A stretch of 64,000 bases of DNA, from positions 62,001-126,000 of the forward strand of contig JAWKLG010000013.1 in NCBI GenBank assembly GCA_041392845.1. Direction: 5' to 3'. This DNA comes from JAGQWW01 sp041392845 (GTDB lineage: Bacteria > Bacteroidota > Bacteroidia > Chitinophagales > Saprospiraceae). Positions 1-9,407 of this stretch are shown in pieces. The notes under the pieces are model-generated. The model was given only the letters and a program-made list of their open reading frames with translations. It was not told the origin of the DNA and ran no database searches. The first letter of the stretch is position 1. Each line of letters opens with the position of its first letter. The position numbers were made by a program, and so were the translations under genes.

Positions 1-693
1 GTGCCCGGAATGGGAAAATACGAAGCTTACCCAAACAGGGACTCCTTATTATATAGAGAAACCTACGGACTTTCAGGGACTCCGACTATACTTAGGGGAA
101 CCTTGCGTCATCAGGGATATTGCGATGCCTGGAATGCTTTGGTGAAAATTGGTTTGACTGATTCTTCCTACCCAATTTTGAATTCACAAGATCTTACTTA
201 CCATGGTTTGATGGAAGCCTATGTAGGTGACCAACATGTTGGAGGAACTGTTAAAGAAAGAATTGCTTCTCTTATAGGTTGGGATGTAGATTCTCATGTA
301 ATGCAAAAACTGGAATGGTTGGGCTTATTCCGGAAAAAGAAAATTGCCCTTGTCAATGCCAGTCCATCAGCAATCATTGAAGATTTGTTGCTGAAAAAAT
401 GGGCCATGAAACCAGAAGACAAGGATATGGTCATTATGCAACATGAATTTGAATACGAAATCAACCGTCAGAAAAAGACCCACACATCTACCCTTGTCAT
501 GAAGGGTGAAAATAATCGCATTACCGCTATGTCCAAATTGGTAGGCCTTCCTCTAGGAATATTTGTAAAATTGGTGATGCTGCAAAAAATCAAAAAAGTG
601 GGCGTTAACATCCCCGTGGTTCGAGAAATCTACGAACCTATTCTGGAAGAGTTGAAAGATTATGGCTTGGAGTTTACGCATAAGGAAAGCTGA
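1..693 (+). CDS. Saccharopine dehydrogenase family protein, C-terminal part (5' end outside window)
   Basis: The open frame runs in from the left edge, so only the last 230 residues are present. They match the C-terminal substrate-binding half of saccharopine dehydrogenase/reductase proteins: an early Tyr-Arg-x-T stretch followed by GTLRHQGYCDAW near residues 33-44, then a long helical segment and a closing region around PLGIFVKL and EPILEEL. The family interconverts saccharopine and either glutamate plus aminoadipate semialdehyde or lysine plus 2-oxoglutarate. Which reaction applies cannot be told without the N-terminal Rossmann domain. The first visible codon (GTG) is not a credible start. 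A strong hairpin terminator follows about 40 bases after the stop. Confident of family, less so of exact reaction. Confidence 0.85.
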   Translation: MPGMGKYEAYPNRDSLLYRETYGLSGTPTILRGTLRHQGYCDAWNALVKIGLTDSSYPILNSQDLTYHGLMEAYVGDQHVGGTVKERIASLIGWDVDSHVMQKLEWLGLFRKKKIALVNASPSAIIEDLLLKKWAMKPEDKDMVIMQHEFEYEINRQKKTHTSTLVMKGENNRITAMSKLVGLPLGIFVKLVMLQKIKKVGVNIPVVREIYEPILEELKDYGLEFTHKES

Positions 694-699
694 GGAGAG

Positions 700-731
700 T
701 TTTTGATTTTTGATTTTAGATTTTAGATTTA
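700..731. repeat. Degenerate 7-bp tandem repeat (TTTTTGA/TTTTAGA)
   Basis: Four to five consecutive heptamers of the form TTTT(T/A)GA begin seven bases after the saccharopine dehydrogenase stop codon. The same motif recurs downstream of 15738, and in inverse orientation near 884-915. Confidence 0.7.
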
Positions 732-733
732 GA

Positions 734-777
734 AAAAAACAGTAGAGCCGGAATGTATTGCGGCTCCACTGTTTTTT
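734..777. terminator. Bidirectional rho-independent terminator
   Basis: A 17-base arm (734-750) pairs with 761-777, with one mismatch inside and runs of A on the left and T on the right, so it can stop transcription from both sides. It sits between the convergent saccharopine dehydrogenase (+) and pepT (-) genes. Its core, GTAGAGCCG then CGGCTCCACT, resembles the hairpins at 15924-15945 and 16414-16435. Confidence 0.85.
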
Positions 778-914
778 ACAATTTTTTACAGAGATAAAAT
801 GACGAATAGTCATTCCTGTTTAAAGGGAGAATGCTTTTTAAAAATTTGCGTTTGATTTTGAAATAAACTTTTGAGAAAAAATAATTCAAAAATCAAACGT
901 CAAAAATCTAAAAT

Positions 915-2165
915 CTATTCGCTTCTCTCCTCCCAAATCTTAGCCAAATTAATAAGGGATTCGGTGGCTTTTTGCATGTCTTGTACGGAGCTCCATTCTT
1001 GTTTAGAGTGGAAAGAGTACTCGCCTGCGAAGATATTTGGACATGGTAGCCCCATGAAGGAAAGACGGCTTCCATCGGTACCACCCCGGATGCTCGAAGG
1101 TTTCGGTTCAATTCCGGAACGTTTGATGGCTTCGATGGCATACTCAGATATTTGAGGATGTTTTGAAACTACCTCTTTCATATTTCTATATTGCTCCTTC
1201 ACTTCGAAATCTGCTGTAGAGTTTGGATATTTCTCCAGGGTTTTATCGACCAATTGTTTTAGCTGATTTTCATAATCTGCCAATTTTTCTGCATCAAAAT
1301 CACGGATGATAAACTGAACGGTTGCCTTTTCTGCAATACCATTTACAGATACCGGATGTACGAATCCTTCACGACCGGAAGTAGTTTCGGGTGAAAGTGT
1401 GTCTTTTGGCAAAGATGAAAGAAAATCTCCGGCAATTTTAAGTGCATTTTCCAATTTACCCAAGGCAAAACCAGGGTGAACAATGACTCCATGAAAAGTT
1501 ACCGTAACTGCATCGGCAGAGAAAGTTTCATCTTCAAAAGAACCCAAAACTTCTCCATCCACTGTATAACCGAAATCAGCAGCTAATTTTTCAATATCTA
1601 CTTTATCGACTCCTCTACCGATTTCTTCATCAGGCGTGAAAAGGATGCGAATCTTTCCGTGTTTTTCTTCCGGATGGGTCATAAAATAATGAGCCATGTC
1701 CATAATTTCTGCCAATCCGGCTTTATTGTCGGCACCTAACAATGTAGTACCGCTTGCAGTGACGATATCATGGCCAATTTTATCGGCAAGATGCGGGTGA
1801 CCTTCTACTGTTAATACTTGTGTATTATCATCCGGCAAAACCAAGGGTTGCCCTTGATAATTCTCATGTACGATGGGTTTTACATCTTTTCCCGAACAAT
1901 CCGGTGCTGTGTCCATATGAGAACAAAAACAAATTACCGGGACATTTTTGTCGGTATTGGAAGGAATGGTTGCGTAAACATATCCGTGCTCATCCAAATG
2001 AGCATCAGAAATTCCCATTTCTTTTAATTCTTCAACCAATACTTTCCCCAGATTTTTTTGTTTTTCGGTGGAAGGTGTGGTTGGAGAATTTGGATCACTT
2101 TGTGTATCTATTTTTACATAGCGCAGGAAGCGGTCCAGGCAAGTATGTTGGATGTTTAAGGACAT
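915..2165 (-). CDS. pepT: Peptidase T (tripeptide aminopeptidase)
   Basis: The 416-residue product matches the usual length of PepT, a cytosolic M20-family zinc aminopeptidase that removes the N-terminal residue from tripeptides. Visible motifs are SHMDTAPD (metal ligands H83 and D85), GADNKAGLAE (bridging D146), TPDEEIGRG (catalytic E180 and metal ligand E181), and near the C-terminus RGGTDGSRLSF and GEYSFHSKQEW. All the catalytic and metal-binding positions I can identify are intact. It is transcribed alone, convergent with the upstream gene. A TACCTTTG -7 box lies on the minus strand about 60 bases upstream of the start. Confidence 0.95.
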   Translation of the reverse strand: MSLNIQHTCLDRFLRYVKIDTQSDPNSPTTPSTEKQKNLGKVLVEELKEMGISDAHLDEHGYVYATIPSNTDKNVPVICFCSHMDTAPDCSGKDVKPIVHENYQGQPLVLPDDNTQVLTVEGHPHLADKIGHDIVTASGTTLLGADNKAGLAEIMDMAHYFMTHPEEKHGKIRILFTPDEEIGRGVDKVDIEKLAADFGYTVDGEVLGSFEDETFSADAVTVTFHGVIVHPGFALGKLENALKIAGDFLSSLPKDTLSPETTSGREGFVHPVSVNGIAEKATVQFIIRDFDAEKLADYENQLKQLVDKTLEKYPNSTADFEVKEQYRNMKEVVSKHPQISEYAIEAIKRSGIEPKPSSIRGGTDGSRLSFMGLPCPNIFAGEYSFHSKQEWSSVQDMQKATESLINLAKIWEERSE

Positions 2166-2226
2166 TTACTTATATTTTGGTTTTAAAAAAATTATTAGAA
2201 AGGCAAAAGCTGATTTGCAAGGATGA

Positions 2227-2234
2227 CAAAGGTA
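2227..2234 (-). promoter_or_regulatory. Putative Bacteroidota -7 promoter box for pepT
   Basis: Read on the minus strand this is TACCTTTG, a full match to TAnnTTTG. It lies 62 bases upstream of the pepT start. No TTG at the expected spacing upstream was found, so the call rests on the -7 element alone. Confidence 0.45.
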
Positions 2235-2344
2235 TAATTTCAGCAATATTTTTAAAAAATAGCCTGAACAAAAAGCTCGATTGGGTTTAATTTTTGCATC
2301 AAAATTGTATTTTAGCCGCCGTTTAAAAACCTCAATTTTTTATT

Positions 2345-2749
2345 ATGAAAAAATTACTAATTACACTGACCGTTTCTTGTTTCGCTACTTTAATGTTTGC
2401 ACAAAATGCAGCTCCTCAGGCTCCAACCAAAGCAAGCATCAGCGATTATTTCCAATTCGACAATGACCAGCAGGTTCAGTTGAATTCTATTTTAGATAAA
2501 AAGGCACAGGCCCAAAATGAGGCAAAGTCTTTAAAAGATTCAGACCCTCAGACTTACCTGAACAAATTGAATATTGCATCGGAAATGTATTATATGGAGT
2601 TGAGAAATATGATGACCGATGAGCAGAAAAAAATGTTTCCTGATTGGGTGAAAGAAAATGGTAAAAGAAAAAGCGTACTTGAAAAACAACTTCGTTCAGA
2701 GGGTGTTTCTGATTTAGAAATTAGAATTCAAGTTGCTGAAAAATACTAG
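2345..2749 (+). CDS. Small secreted or periplasmic helical protein, function unknown
   Basis: A 134-residue protein with an N-terminal signal peptide (MKKLLITLTVSC, hydrophobic core, likely cleavage after FAQ near residue 20). The mature part is hydrophilic and mostly helical, with repeated Gln/Lys/Glu and the segment EMYYMELRNMMTDEQKKMFPDW. This recalls small periplasmic helical proteins that contain a 'T-(D/P)-E-Q' turn, as in the CpxP/Spy type, but I see no diagnostic motif and do not assign it. It is 32 bases upstream of the citrate synthase gene on the same strand and may share a transcript. No close family recognised. Confidence 0.7.
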   Translation: MKKLLITLTVSCFATLMFAQNAAPQAPTKASISDYFQFDNDQQVQLNSILDKKAQAQNEAKSLKDSDPQTYLNKLNIASEMYYMELRNMMTDEQKKMFPDWVKENGKRKSVLEKQLRSEGVSDLEIRIQVAEKY

Positions 2750-2781
2750 TGACAATTTAGCCCTGTTTTAAAAAACGAATA

Positions 2782-4107
2782 ATGCCAGAAAGAAAAGATC
2801 CACTTAAGAAGAAATTTGACGAAAAATCATCGAAACTAAGAGCATCACTAAAAGCCCTGATTAAAGAAAAGGGTGCCACTAAAGTGGACGAAGTGACAGT
2901 GAGCCAGGTTTTTGGAGGAGCAAGAGGAATCAAAATGATGTTGTGGGAAACTTCAGCGCTCGATGCGTTTGAAGGAATCCGCTTCAGGGGATATTCCATC
3001 CCTCAATTGAGAGAAAAGCTCCCAAAAGGACCTGACGGAAAAGAACCACTTCCTGAAGGATTGTTCTGGTTGATGTTGGTTGACGAAATCCCGACTCAAA
3101 AACAAGCTGAATGGTTATCCAAGGAATGGAGAAGACGTGCCAAGGTTCCTAAATTCGTTTTTAGAATGCTTGACAAACTTCCGGAGGATACCCATCCAAT
3201 GACACAATTCACCATTGCTATCAATGCAATGCAAAGTGAAAGTGAATTTGCCCGCCGCTATGATGAAGGCATGGGGAAAGATGAATATTGGGATGCTACT
3301 TATGAAGATGTGATGAATTTGATTGCGATGTTGCCACATGTCGCAGCCTATATTTACAGAAGATCCTTTTTTGATAAGAAACATATTAAGGCAGACCGTA
3401 CTTTAGACTGGGCTGGAAACTTTGCTCATATGCTTGGGTATGAAAATAAGGATTTCCAAAACCTTATGCGATTGTACCTGACCATCCATGCAGATCATGA
3501 AGGAGGAAATGCTTCCGCACATACTACTCATTTGGTTGGTTCAACTTTAAGTAGTGCCTATTTGTCTCTTGCTGCAGGTATCAACGCATTGGCAGGGCCT
3601 TTGCACGGGCTTGCCAATCAGGAAGTTATTGGGTGGATTTTCAAAATGGTTGAAGATTTGGGAACTCAAAAGCCTACTAAAGAGCAGATTGCCAAATATG
3701 TGCATGATACTTTGGAGGCCGGAAGGGTAATCCCGGGTTATGGCCATGCTGTATTGAGACAACCGGATCCAAGGTTTATGGCTCAAAAGCGTTTTGCTGA
3801 AGAATACATTCCAAATGACGATATCGTCAATATTGTTTGGAAGATTTTTGAGGTAGTTCCACCAATTCTTGAGGATTTGGGCAAAGTGAAAAATCCATGG
3901 CCAAACGTTGATGCTCACTCGGGAGCTTTATTGGTACACTACGGATTAAACCAGTACAACTATTATACAGTGTTGTTTGGTGTATCCAGAGCCTTGGGAG
4001 TGTTGGCAAACCTTTGTTGGTCAAGAGCATTGGGACTTCCATTGGAAAGACCTAAATCAGTTACCAGTGAATGGTTGACCAACTTTATCAACGAACATTC
4101 TAACTAA
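2782..4107 (+). CDS. gltA: Citrate synthase, eukaryote-like (type I) form
   Basis: Condenses acetyl-CoA and oxaloacetate to citrate at the entry of the TCA cycle. The 441-residue chain has the long N-terminal extension and the GPLHGLANQEV motif typical of the mitochondrial-like form, rather than the type II sequence of most Gram-negative bacteria. Catalytic residues are visible: His in GPLHGLANQE, His in GYGHAVLR and Asp in NVDAHSG. The C-terminus also follows the mitochondrial pattern (HYGLNQYNYYTVLFGVSRALGV). Start ATG at 2782 follows a short A-rich stretch. gcvH follows after 34 bases in the same direction. Confidence 0.95.
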   Translation: MPERKDPLKKKFDEKSSKLRASLKALIKEKGATKVDEVTVSQVFGGARGIKMMLWETSALDAFEGIRFRGYSIPQLREKLPKGPDGKEPLPEGLFWLMLVDEIPTQKQAEWLSKEWRRRAKVPKFVFRMLDKLPEDTHPMTQFTIAINAMQSESEFARRYDEGMGKDEYWDATYEDVMNLIAMLPHVAAYIYRRSFFDKKHIKADRTLDWAGNFAHMLGYENKDFQNLMRLYLTIHADHEGGNASAHTTHLVGSTLSSAYLSLAAGINALAGPLHGLANQEVIGWIFKMVEDLGTQKPTKEQIAKYVHDTLEAGRVIPGYGHAVLRQPDPRFMAQKRFAEEYIPNDDIVNIVWKIFEVVPPILEDLGKVKNPWPNVDAHSGALLVHYGLNQYNYYTVLFGVSRALGVLANLCWSRALGLPLERPKSVTSEWLTNFINEHSN

Positions 4108-4141
4108 ACCCTATCCTAACTAACAATCAAAATAAATTACG

Positions 4142-4534
4142 ATGAATATACCCGGCAACTTGAAGTATACCAAAGAGCATGAGTGGATCAAGGTAGAAGA
4201 TGGCAACATTGCAGTTATCGGCATTACTGATTTTGCACAAGGCGAATTGGGCGAAATCGTTTATGTAGAAGTTGATTCTGTTGATGAAACCATTGAAAAG
4301 GATGAGATTTTTGGAACTGTGGAAGCTGTAAAAACGACCTCAGACCTTTTTATGCCTGTTTCCGGCAAAGTCTTGGAATTTAACAAAGCATTGGATGAAA
4401 GCGAAGGTGACAACCCGGCTTTGATAAATGAAGATGCTTATGGAGAAGGTTGGATTATCAAAGTAGAAATGTCCGATCCTTCTGAACTTGATGACTTGAT
4501 GGATGCAGCAGCCTATGAAGCATTGATAGGATAA
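4142..4534 (+). CDS. gcvH: Glycine cleavage system H protein
   Basis: A 130-residue lipoyl carrier that shuttles the aminomethyl group between the P, T and L proteins of the glycine cleavage system. The lipoylation site is in FGTVEAVKTTSDLFMP, with Lys near residue 63, and the preceding GIT(D)FAQ and GEIVYVEV strands are typical of the family. Length is standard. The P, T and L genes are not in the window. A terminator begins about 20 bases after the stop, which separates this gene from argS. Confidence 0.95.
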   Translation: MNIPGNLKYTKEHEWIKVEDGNIAVIGITDFAQGELGEIVYVEVDSVDETIEKDEIFGTVEAVKTTSDLFMPVSGKVLEFNKALDESEGDNPALINEDAYGEGWIIKVEMSDPSELDDLMDAAAYEALIG

Positions 4535-4555
4535 AGCATTCTTTACAGATAGACT

Positions 4556-4591
4556 ACCGGTTAAGTTGCCTAATGCAGCTTAACCGGTTTT
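4556..4591 (+). terminator. Rho-independent terminator after gcvH
   Basis: A perfect 10-bp stem (ACCGGTTAAG at 4556-4565 with CTTAACCGGT at 4579-4588) is followed by T-rich sequence. It overlaps the upstream in-frame extension of the argS reading frame, which supports the internal argS start at 4678. Confidence 0.85.
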
Positions 4592-4677
4592 CATTTTATT
4601 CAAATTGGGAAACTCTTTTTTCAATCAGGCTGTTTAAGCCTACATTTACCCATTATTTCAAAAGGAAATCCAGAAAG

Positions 4678-6528
4678 ATGTCTATTGTCCATAAAATACA
4701 AAACGGAGTAGTTGAAGCTGTCAAAGAATTATTTGGTGAAAACATTGACCCTGAAAGTGTTACCCTAACGCCAACTCGCAAGGAATTTGAAGGTGATTAC
4801 ACAGTGGTCGTCTTTCCTTACACCAAAATTGCCAAGAAAGGACCCGCTGTTATTGCCCAGGAAATGGGTGCGTTTATAGAAAACCACATTCCTGAAATTA
4901 CCAGCTTCAATGTAATCCAGGGTTTTTTAAACCTAACCCTTAGTGCAGATTATTGGACAGCTTTTCTTCAGGAAAACATGGGCAATGCTTATTATGGGAT
5001 GGCTCCAAAAAATGGTAAAAAGGTAATGGTTGAATTCTCTTCCCCCAATACCAACAAACCTTTACACCTGGGCCACATTCGAAATATCCTCTTAGGCTGG
5101 TCTTGCTCTCAAATATTGGAAGCGGCCGGCAATGAAGTCTTTAAAGTGCAGGTAATCAACGATAGAGGGATTGCAATTTGTAAAAGCATGCTCGCATGGC
5201 AGAAATTTGGAGAAGGTAAAACCCCGGAAAATTCAGGTATAAAAGGTGATCATTTGGTGGGTGATTTTTATGTCTCTTTTGAAAAACATTTCCAGGAAGA
5301 ATATAAGGCATGGCAAGAAACAGACGAAGCAAAAGCCGTTTTAAAACAGGAGAAAAAAGAAGATCAGGACGAGGCATCCTTTTTTAAAAAATACAAGGAA
5401 AAATATTTCAATCAACAAAGTAAATTAGGCGCTGAAGCCCGCGCGATGTTATTGGATTGGGAAGCAGGAAAACCGGAGGTGGTAGCCCTCTGGAAAAAAA
5501 TGAACGGTTGGGTGTATGAAGGATTTGATAAAACCTACGAAAAACTAGGTGTTTCTTTTGACCAATTATATTATGAGTCGGAAACGTATCTTCTAGGAAA
5601 GGAAATGGTGGAAAAAGGCCTTTCCAAAGATGTTTTTTATAAAAAAGAGGATGGCTCCGTATGGGCAGACCTGACAGATGCAAAGTTGGATCATAAAGTT
5701 GTCTTGCGCAGTGACGGAACTTCGGTTTACATTACCCAGGATATAGGAACTGCTCACAAGCGATACGAAGAATACGGTGTAGAAAGCATGGTTTATGTGG
5801 TAGCTGACGAACAGAACTATCACTTCCAGGTTCTTTTTGAAATATTAAAAAGGTTGGAAGAACCTTATGCAAACGGATTGCACCATTTATCCTATGGAAT
5901 GGTAGATCTTCCAACCGGAAAAATGAAGTCTCGTGAAGGTACCGTTGTAGATGCAGATGACCTCATCGCAGAAGTAGTTGAAGAAGCGAAAAAAGCGGCC
6001 GGTGAACGAGGAGAGATAACAGAAGCAAATGCGCAAGAACAAGAGGAAATCATTTTTAAAATTGGAATGGCTGCTTTGAAGTTTTACATCATCAAAGTAA
6101 GTCCCAAGAAACGAATGACTTTTAATCCTGCAGAATCTGTTGATTTACAGGGACAAACAGGTCCGTATGTTCAGAATGCATATGTCCGGATTAAATCTGT
6201 TTTACGTAAAGCACTTGCAGACCAGGTAGAATGGAAAAACCAGGCAGGTTATGACAAACTGGAACCGGGAGAAAAAGAGTTGTTGAGTCAATTGTACCAA
6301 TACCCGTCGATTATCCAGGAGGCTGCCGACAATTATGACCCATCTACTATAGCCAATTATGCCTATGCATTGGCCAAAGAATTCCATAAATTTTACCATG
6401 ACCACAGCATCCTAAAAGCAGAATCAGCAGGTTCCAAAATTTTCCGCCTTCAACTGAGCAATATGTGCGCAAATGTTCTTAAATCCAGCATGCATTTGTT
6501 AGGAATAGATATGCCGGAGCGGATGTAG
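4678..6528 (+). CDS. argS: Arginyl-tRNA synthetase
   Basis: Class I synthetase that charges tRNA-Arg, 616 residues from the ATG at 4678. The frame is open 35 codons further upstream to 4573, but that stretch overlaps the gcvH terminator and looks non-coding (MQLNRFSFYSNWE), so the inner start is preferred. The HIGH motif is PLHLGHIRN near residue 130, and the KMSK region is GKMKSREGT near residue 415. The N-terminal Add-1 domain and the C-terminal DALR anticodon-binding domain (QTGPYVQNAYVRI and the helices after it) are both present. A 7-bp tandem repeat begins immediately after the stop. Confidence 0.95.
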   Translation: MSIVHKIQNGVVEAVKELFGENIDPESVTLTPTRKEFEGDYTVVVFPYTKIAKKGPAVIAQEMGAFIENHIPEITSFNVIQGFLNLTLSADYWTAFLQENMGNAYYGMAPKNGKKVMVEFSSPNTNKPLHLGHIRNILLGWSCSQILEAAGNEVFKVQVINDRGIAICKSMLAWQKFGEGKTPENSGIKGDHLVGDFYVSFEKHFQEEYKAWQETDEAKAVLKQEKKEDQDEASFFKKYKEKYFNQQSKLGAEARAMLLDWEAGKPEVVALWKKMNGWVYEGFDKTYEKLGVSFDQLYYESETYLLGKEMVEKGLSKDVFYKKEDGSVWADLTDAKLDHKVVLRSDGTSVYITQDIGTAHKRYEEYGVESMVYVVADEQNYHFQVLFEILKRLEEPYANGLHHLSYGMVDLPTGKMKSREGTVVDADDLIAEVVEEAKKAAGERGEITEANAQEQEEIIFKIGMAALKFYIIKVSPKKRMTFNPAESVDLQGQTGPYVQNAYVRIKSVLRKALADQVEWKNQAGYDKLEPGEKELLSQLYQYPSIIQEAADNYDPSTIANYAYALAKEFHKFYHDHSILKAESAGSKIFRLQLSNMCANVLKSSMHLLGIDMPERM

Positions 6529-6603
6529 GGCTAGGTGCAGGGTACTGGGTACTGGGTGCTAGGTTCTGGGTACTGGGTGCTAGGTACTGGGTTCTAGGTA
6601 CTG
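6529..6603. repeat. Degenerate 7-bp tandem repeat (RGGTNCT family)
   Basis: About ten consecutive heptamers such as GGGTACT, GGGTGCT and AGGTTCT start directly after the argS stop codon. The same family occurs at 31898-31967, in the 32.1-32.8 kb repeat field, and in inverse orientation at 32881-32955. Confidence 0.9.
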
Positions 6604-6756
6604 CAATGCTGATACATAAAACCATCATGCTGCTTTCCTGGTTAAAAACTGTATTTTAGCAATCCAAATTTAAATCAAGAGGGTTTATTAAGCCTAAAAT
6701 CAGAATCCAGCGTCCATTTTTTGGTTTCCAGCCTCGAAATTTCTCCAAACAAACCT

Positions 6757-8571
6757 ATGACCAAAACAGATTCACTTGAGGAGCTACAAATACCTAAGAA
6801 GTCCATTGCAGTGCTTCCTTTTGTGAATATGAGTCCGGATCCTGAGAATGAATATTTTAGTGATGGAATAACTGAAGAAATTATCAACTCAGTAACCAGG
6901 GTTCCAGGGCTGAAAGTGATTGCAAGAACTTCCTCATTTGCGTTCAAAGGAAGTAACGAAGATATTCCAACCATTGGAAAAAAGCTCGGAGTTGCAACAG
7001 TCTTAGAAGGAAGTGTTCGAAGAGCAGGTAACAGACTCCGCATTTCAGCAAAGCTGGTACAATGTAAAGGAGGATTTCAGATTTGGGCCAAATCCTATGA
7101 CCGGCAAATGGACGATATCTTCTCGATTCAGGATGAAATCAGCCTTTTGATTGCCGACCAGATACGCGAAAATTTTGGCCACCTTGAGATTCAGGATCAT
7201 TTATCCTCTATTCCTACAGAAAATGTAGAAGCCTATAACCTTTATTTGAAGGCGAGGTTTAACCATTTGAAATGGAACCGGGAAGGGATAACCACAGGGA
7301 TTCAATTATACCAGGAAGCCATTGCCATGGATCCTGGTTTCTCACTACCCTATTTTGGAATTGGTTTTGCCATGGCTATGCGTGCATCATTTGGCTCTGA
7401 TAAAGAGCTAGCCAGACTTTCGGAGGAATATTTATCAAAGGGATTCGAATTGGATCCTAATAATTATCTGGGTTATTTTGGGAAAGCCACTTTAAGCTTT
7501 TGGACCCATTGGAATTTTAAAGAAGGAGCTGAATTTTATAAAAAATCATTAGAATTAAATCCATCTTTTACGGAAGCTGAGGAAGGGCTGGCTGAGCTTT
7601 ACACTGCTATAGGCGAATTCGATCTTGCCTTGAAACATTGCGACAATATACTAAGGCTCAACCCTTTATCACCCAATCATTATTACACCAAAGGAGTAGC
7701 GCACTATCTAAAAAAAGAATATCAAACCGCTTTTGAATGTATGGAAGCAGGTTTGAAAGTGGATCCCAATTTTGCATTTTGTATTGAGCGCGCAATTTTG
7801 TGTCTCATTCAAATGAAAGATTTAAATGGTCTAAAATCATTCATTTTAAAATATCCACAAGCTCAGAAACCTCAGGAAGCACTTGCCCTTTTTAAATTAT
7901 TGCATCCGGAACTTGAATTAGAAATCAACTTAGCAGAAATTGATCAAAAAATCTTAAGTCAGCAAGGACCGACATTATTAGCCTGGGAATTAACATTACT
8001 TGTTCATCTGGGCCATCACCAGATGGCTTTGGACACCCTGGAAACTGATTTAAAATTGAAAAGAGGGCAAGTCATAAATTTTAAATACATGCCTTTGTTA
8101 GAGCCACTTCACCAGTATCCAAGATTCCAAAAGCTGGTCAAGAAGGTTTTCCCGCCCAAAAATATCCCCGCTTTCTCTGAACTAGCCCAAGAAATACCTT
8201 CCGGAAATCAAGCATTTTTTACTGAAGACCAGGCCAAATCTTATATCGAAACAATGTGCAAAATGTTGGAAGAAGAAAAATTATTTCTTGATCCTTCTTT
8301 GAGTTTAAAAGAGCTCGCTGAAAAACTGGAACTTCATCCCAATCGCTTGTCTTTTCTCATCAATGAATATTTGGAAAAGAACTTCAATGAATTTATCAAT
8401 CAATATCGATTGAATAATTTTAAAATAATAGCTTTAAACCCTGACAACCAACATCTTACTTTACTAGGTTTGGCCTATGAAAGTGGTTTTAACAGCAAAT
8501 CTGTTTTTAATTCTTTTTTTAAAAAAATGGAAGGAAAAACACCCAGAAAATGGTTAAAAGACAAGCAATGA
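6757..8571 (+). CDS. TolB-like / TPR / AraC-type HTH regulator
   Basis: 604 residues from ATG 6757; the frame could open at a TTG at 6721, but the extra residues look non-coding. Residues 16-125 match the TolB-like (FlgO-type) domain found in adenylate cyclases and regulators: SIAVLPFVNMSPDPENEYF, DGITEEIINSVTR and VLEGSVRRAGNRLRI. Residues about 170-420 are TPR-like helical repeats (MDPGFSLPYFGIG, LDPNNYLGYFGK, LNPSFTEAEEGLAELY). The last 90 residues are an AraC-family DNA-binding domain (LSLKELAEKLELHPNRLSFLIN, then GFNSKSVFNSFFKKMEGKTPRKW). There is no transmembrane segment or cyclase domain, so it is likely a cytosolic transcription regulator whose ligand or partner is unknown. Confidence 0.85.
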   Translation: MTKTDSLEELQIPKKSIAVLPFVNMSPDPENEYFSDGITEEIINSVTRVPGLKVIARTSSFAFKGSNEDIPTIGKKLGVATVLEGSVRRAGNRLRISAKLVQCKGGFQIWAKSYDRQMDDIFSIQDEISLLIADQIRENFGHLEIQDHLSSIPTENVEAYNLYLKARFNHLKWNREGITTGIQLYQEAIAMDPGFSLPYFGIGFAMAMRASFGSDKELARLSEEYLSKGFELDPNNYLGYFGKATLSFWTHWNFKEGAEFYKKSLELNPSFTEAEEGLAELYTAIGEFDLALKHCDNILRLNPLSPNHYYTKGVAHYLKKEYQTAFECMEAGLKVDPNFAFCIERAILCLIQMKDLNGLKSFILKYPQAQKPQEALALFKLLHPELELEINLAEIDQKILSQQGPTLLAWELTLLVHLGHHQMALDTLETDLKLKRGQVINFKYMPLLEPLHQYPRFQKLVKKVFPPKNIPAFSELAQEIPSGNQAFFTEDQAKSYIETMCKMLEEEKLFLDPSLSLKELAEKLELHPNRLSFLINEYLEKNFNEFINQYRLNNFKIIALNPDNQHLTLLGLAYESGFNSKSVFNSFFKKMEGKTPRKWLKDKQ

Positions 8572-8637
8572 TGCTAAATCGATATTACTTTTAGCCAGGT
8601 TTTTACTTTTTTTAAAATTCACCTGAATAAATAAGTT

Positions 8638-9345
8638 ATGACTTTACAAGAAGTAATGAAGGAATTGGAATCAATGGGAGATGCCAACACCAAAAAGACC
8701 CTAATGCGCCATGGTGCCAGAGAGCCATTTTTTGGAGTTAAGGTGGCAGATTTGAAGAAGATTTTAAAAAAGACTAAGAAGAATCACCAGCTTTCCCTTG
8801 AATTATTCGAAACCGGAAATTCAGATGCAATGTATCTGGCAGGATTAATGGCAGATGAGAAACAAATTGGGAAAAAAGAGCTCAACAATTGGGTGAAAAA
8901 AGCTTATTGGTCCTATTTGAGTGAATATGCCGTTCCCTGGGTGGCTGCAGAAACAGATTATGGGTTTGAATTGGGTATGGAGTGGATTGATTCAAAAGAA
9001 GAAAATATTAAAGCTGCAGGTTGGGCTACCCTGGCCTCTTTTGCCAGTTATCAGCCTGATGAAAAAATTGATGTGGATGCCTATTCAAAATTATTGGAGA
9101 GGGTCCAGGCAACAATTCATGAAGGTGACAATAGGGAAAAATATGCTATGAATGGATTTATCATTGCAACAGCATCATACATACCTTCCTTAACTGAAAA
9201 AGCAAAAAGAGTTGCAGATTCCATTGGTACCGTCATGGTAGACATGAATGGAACGGCTTGTAAGGTTCCGTTAGCAAAAACTTATATCAAAAAAGTAGAA
9301 GACAAAGGAAAGATTGGAAATAAAAAGAAAACAGCAAGGTGTTAG
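8638..9345 (+). CDS. DNA alkylation repair protein (AlkD-like HEAT-repeat glycosylase)
   Basis: 235 residues matching the DNA alkylation repair family, an all-helical HEAT-repeat fold that removes bulky or cationic N3/N7-alkylated purines. Recognisable segments are GAREPFFGVKVADLKKILK near residues 26-44, SDAMYLAGLMAD, the Trp/Tyr-rich YWSYLSEYAVPWVAAET near 88-106, and GWATLASFAS. The Lys-rich C-terminal tail (KVEDKGKIGNKKKTARC) is usual in these proteins. It stands alone: the upstream regulator ends 66 bases before. Substrate in this organism is inferred from the family only. Confidence 0.88.
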   Translation: MTLQEVMKELESMGDANTKKTLMRHGAREPFFGVKVADLKKILKKTKKNHQLSLELFETGNSDAMYLAGLMADEKQIGKKELNNWVKKAYWSYLSEYAVPWVAAETDYGFELGMEWIDSKEENIKAAGWATLASFASYQPDEKIDVDAYSKLLERVQATIHEGDNREKYAMNGFIIATASYIPSLTEKAKRVADSIGTVMVDMNGTACKVPLAKTYIKKVEDKGKIGNKKKTARC

Positions 9346-9407
9346 GGAGTATCCACAATTATCTCCCAGTTGCTGCAGCCTGCTTTAATTTGACTAAAGT
9401 TTGGAGT

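Noticed and set aside
4573..4677. Longer ArgS N-terminus
   Set aside because: The region overlaps the gcvH terminator hairpin and does not look like coding sequence; the ATG at 4678 fits the family.
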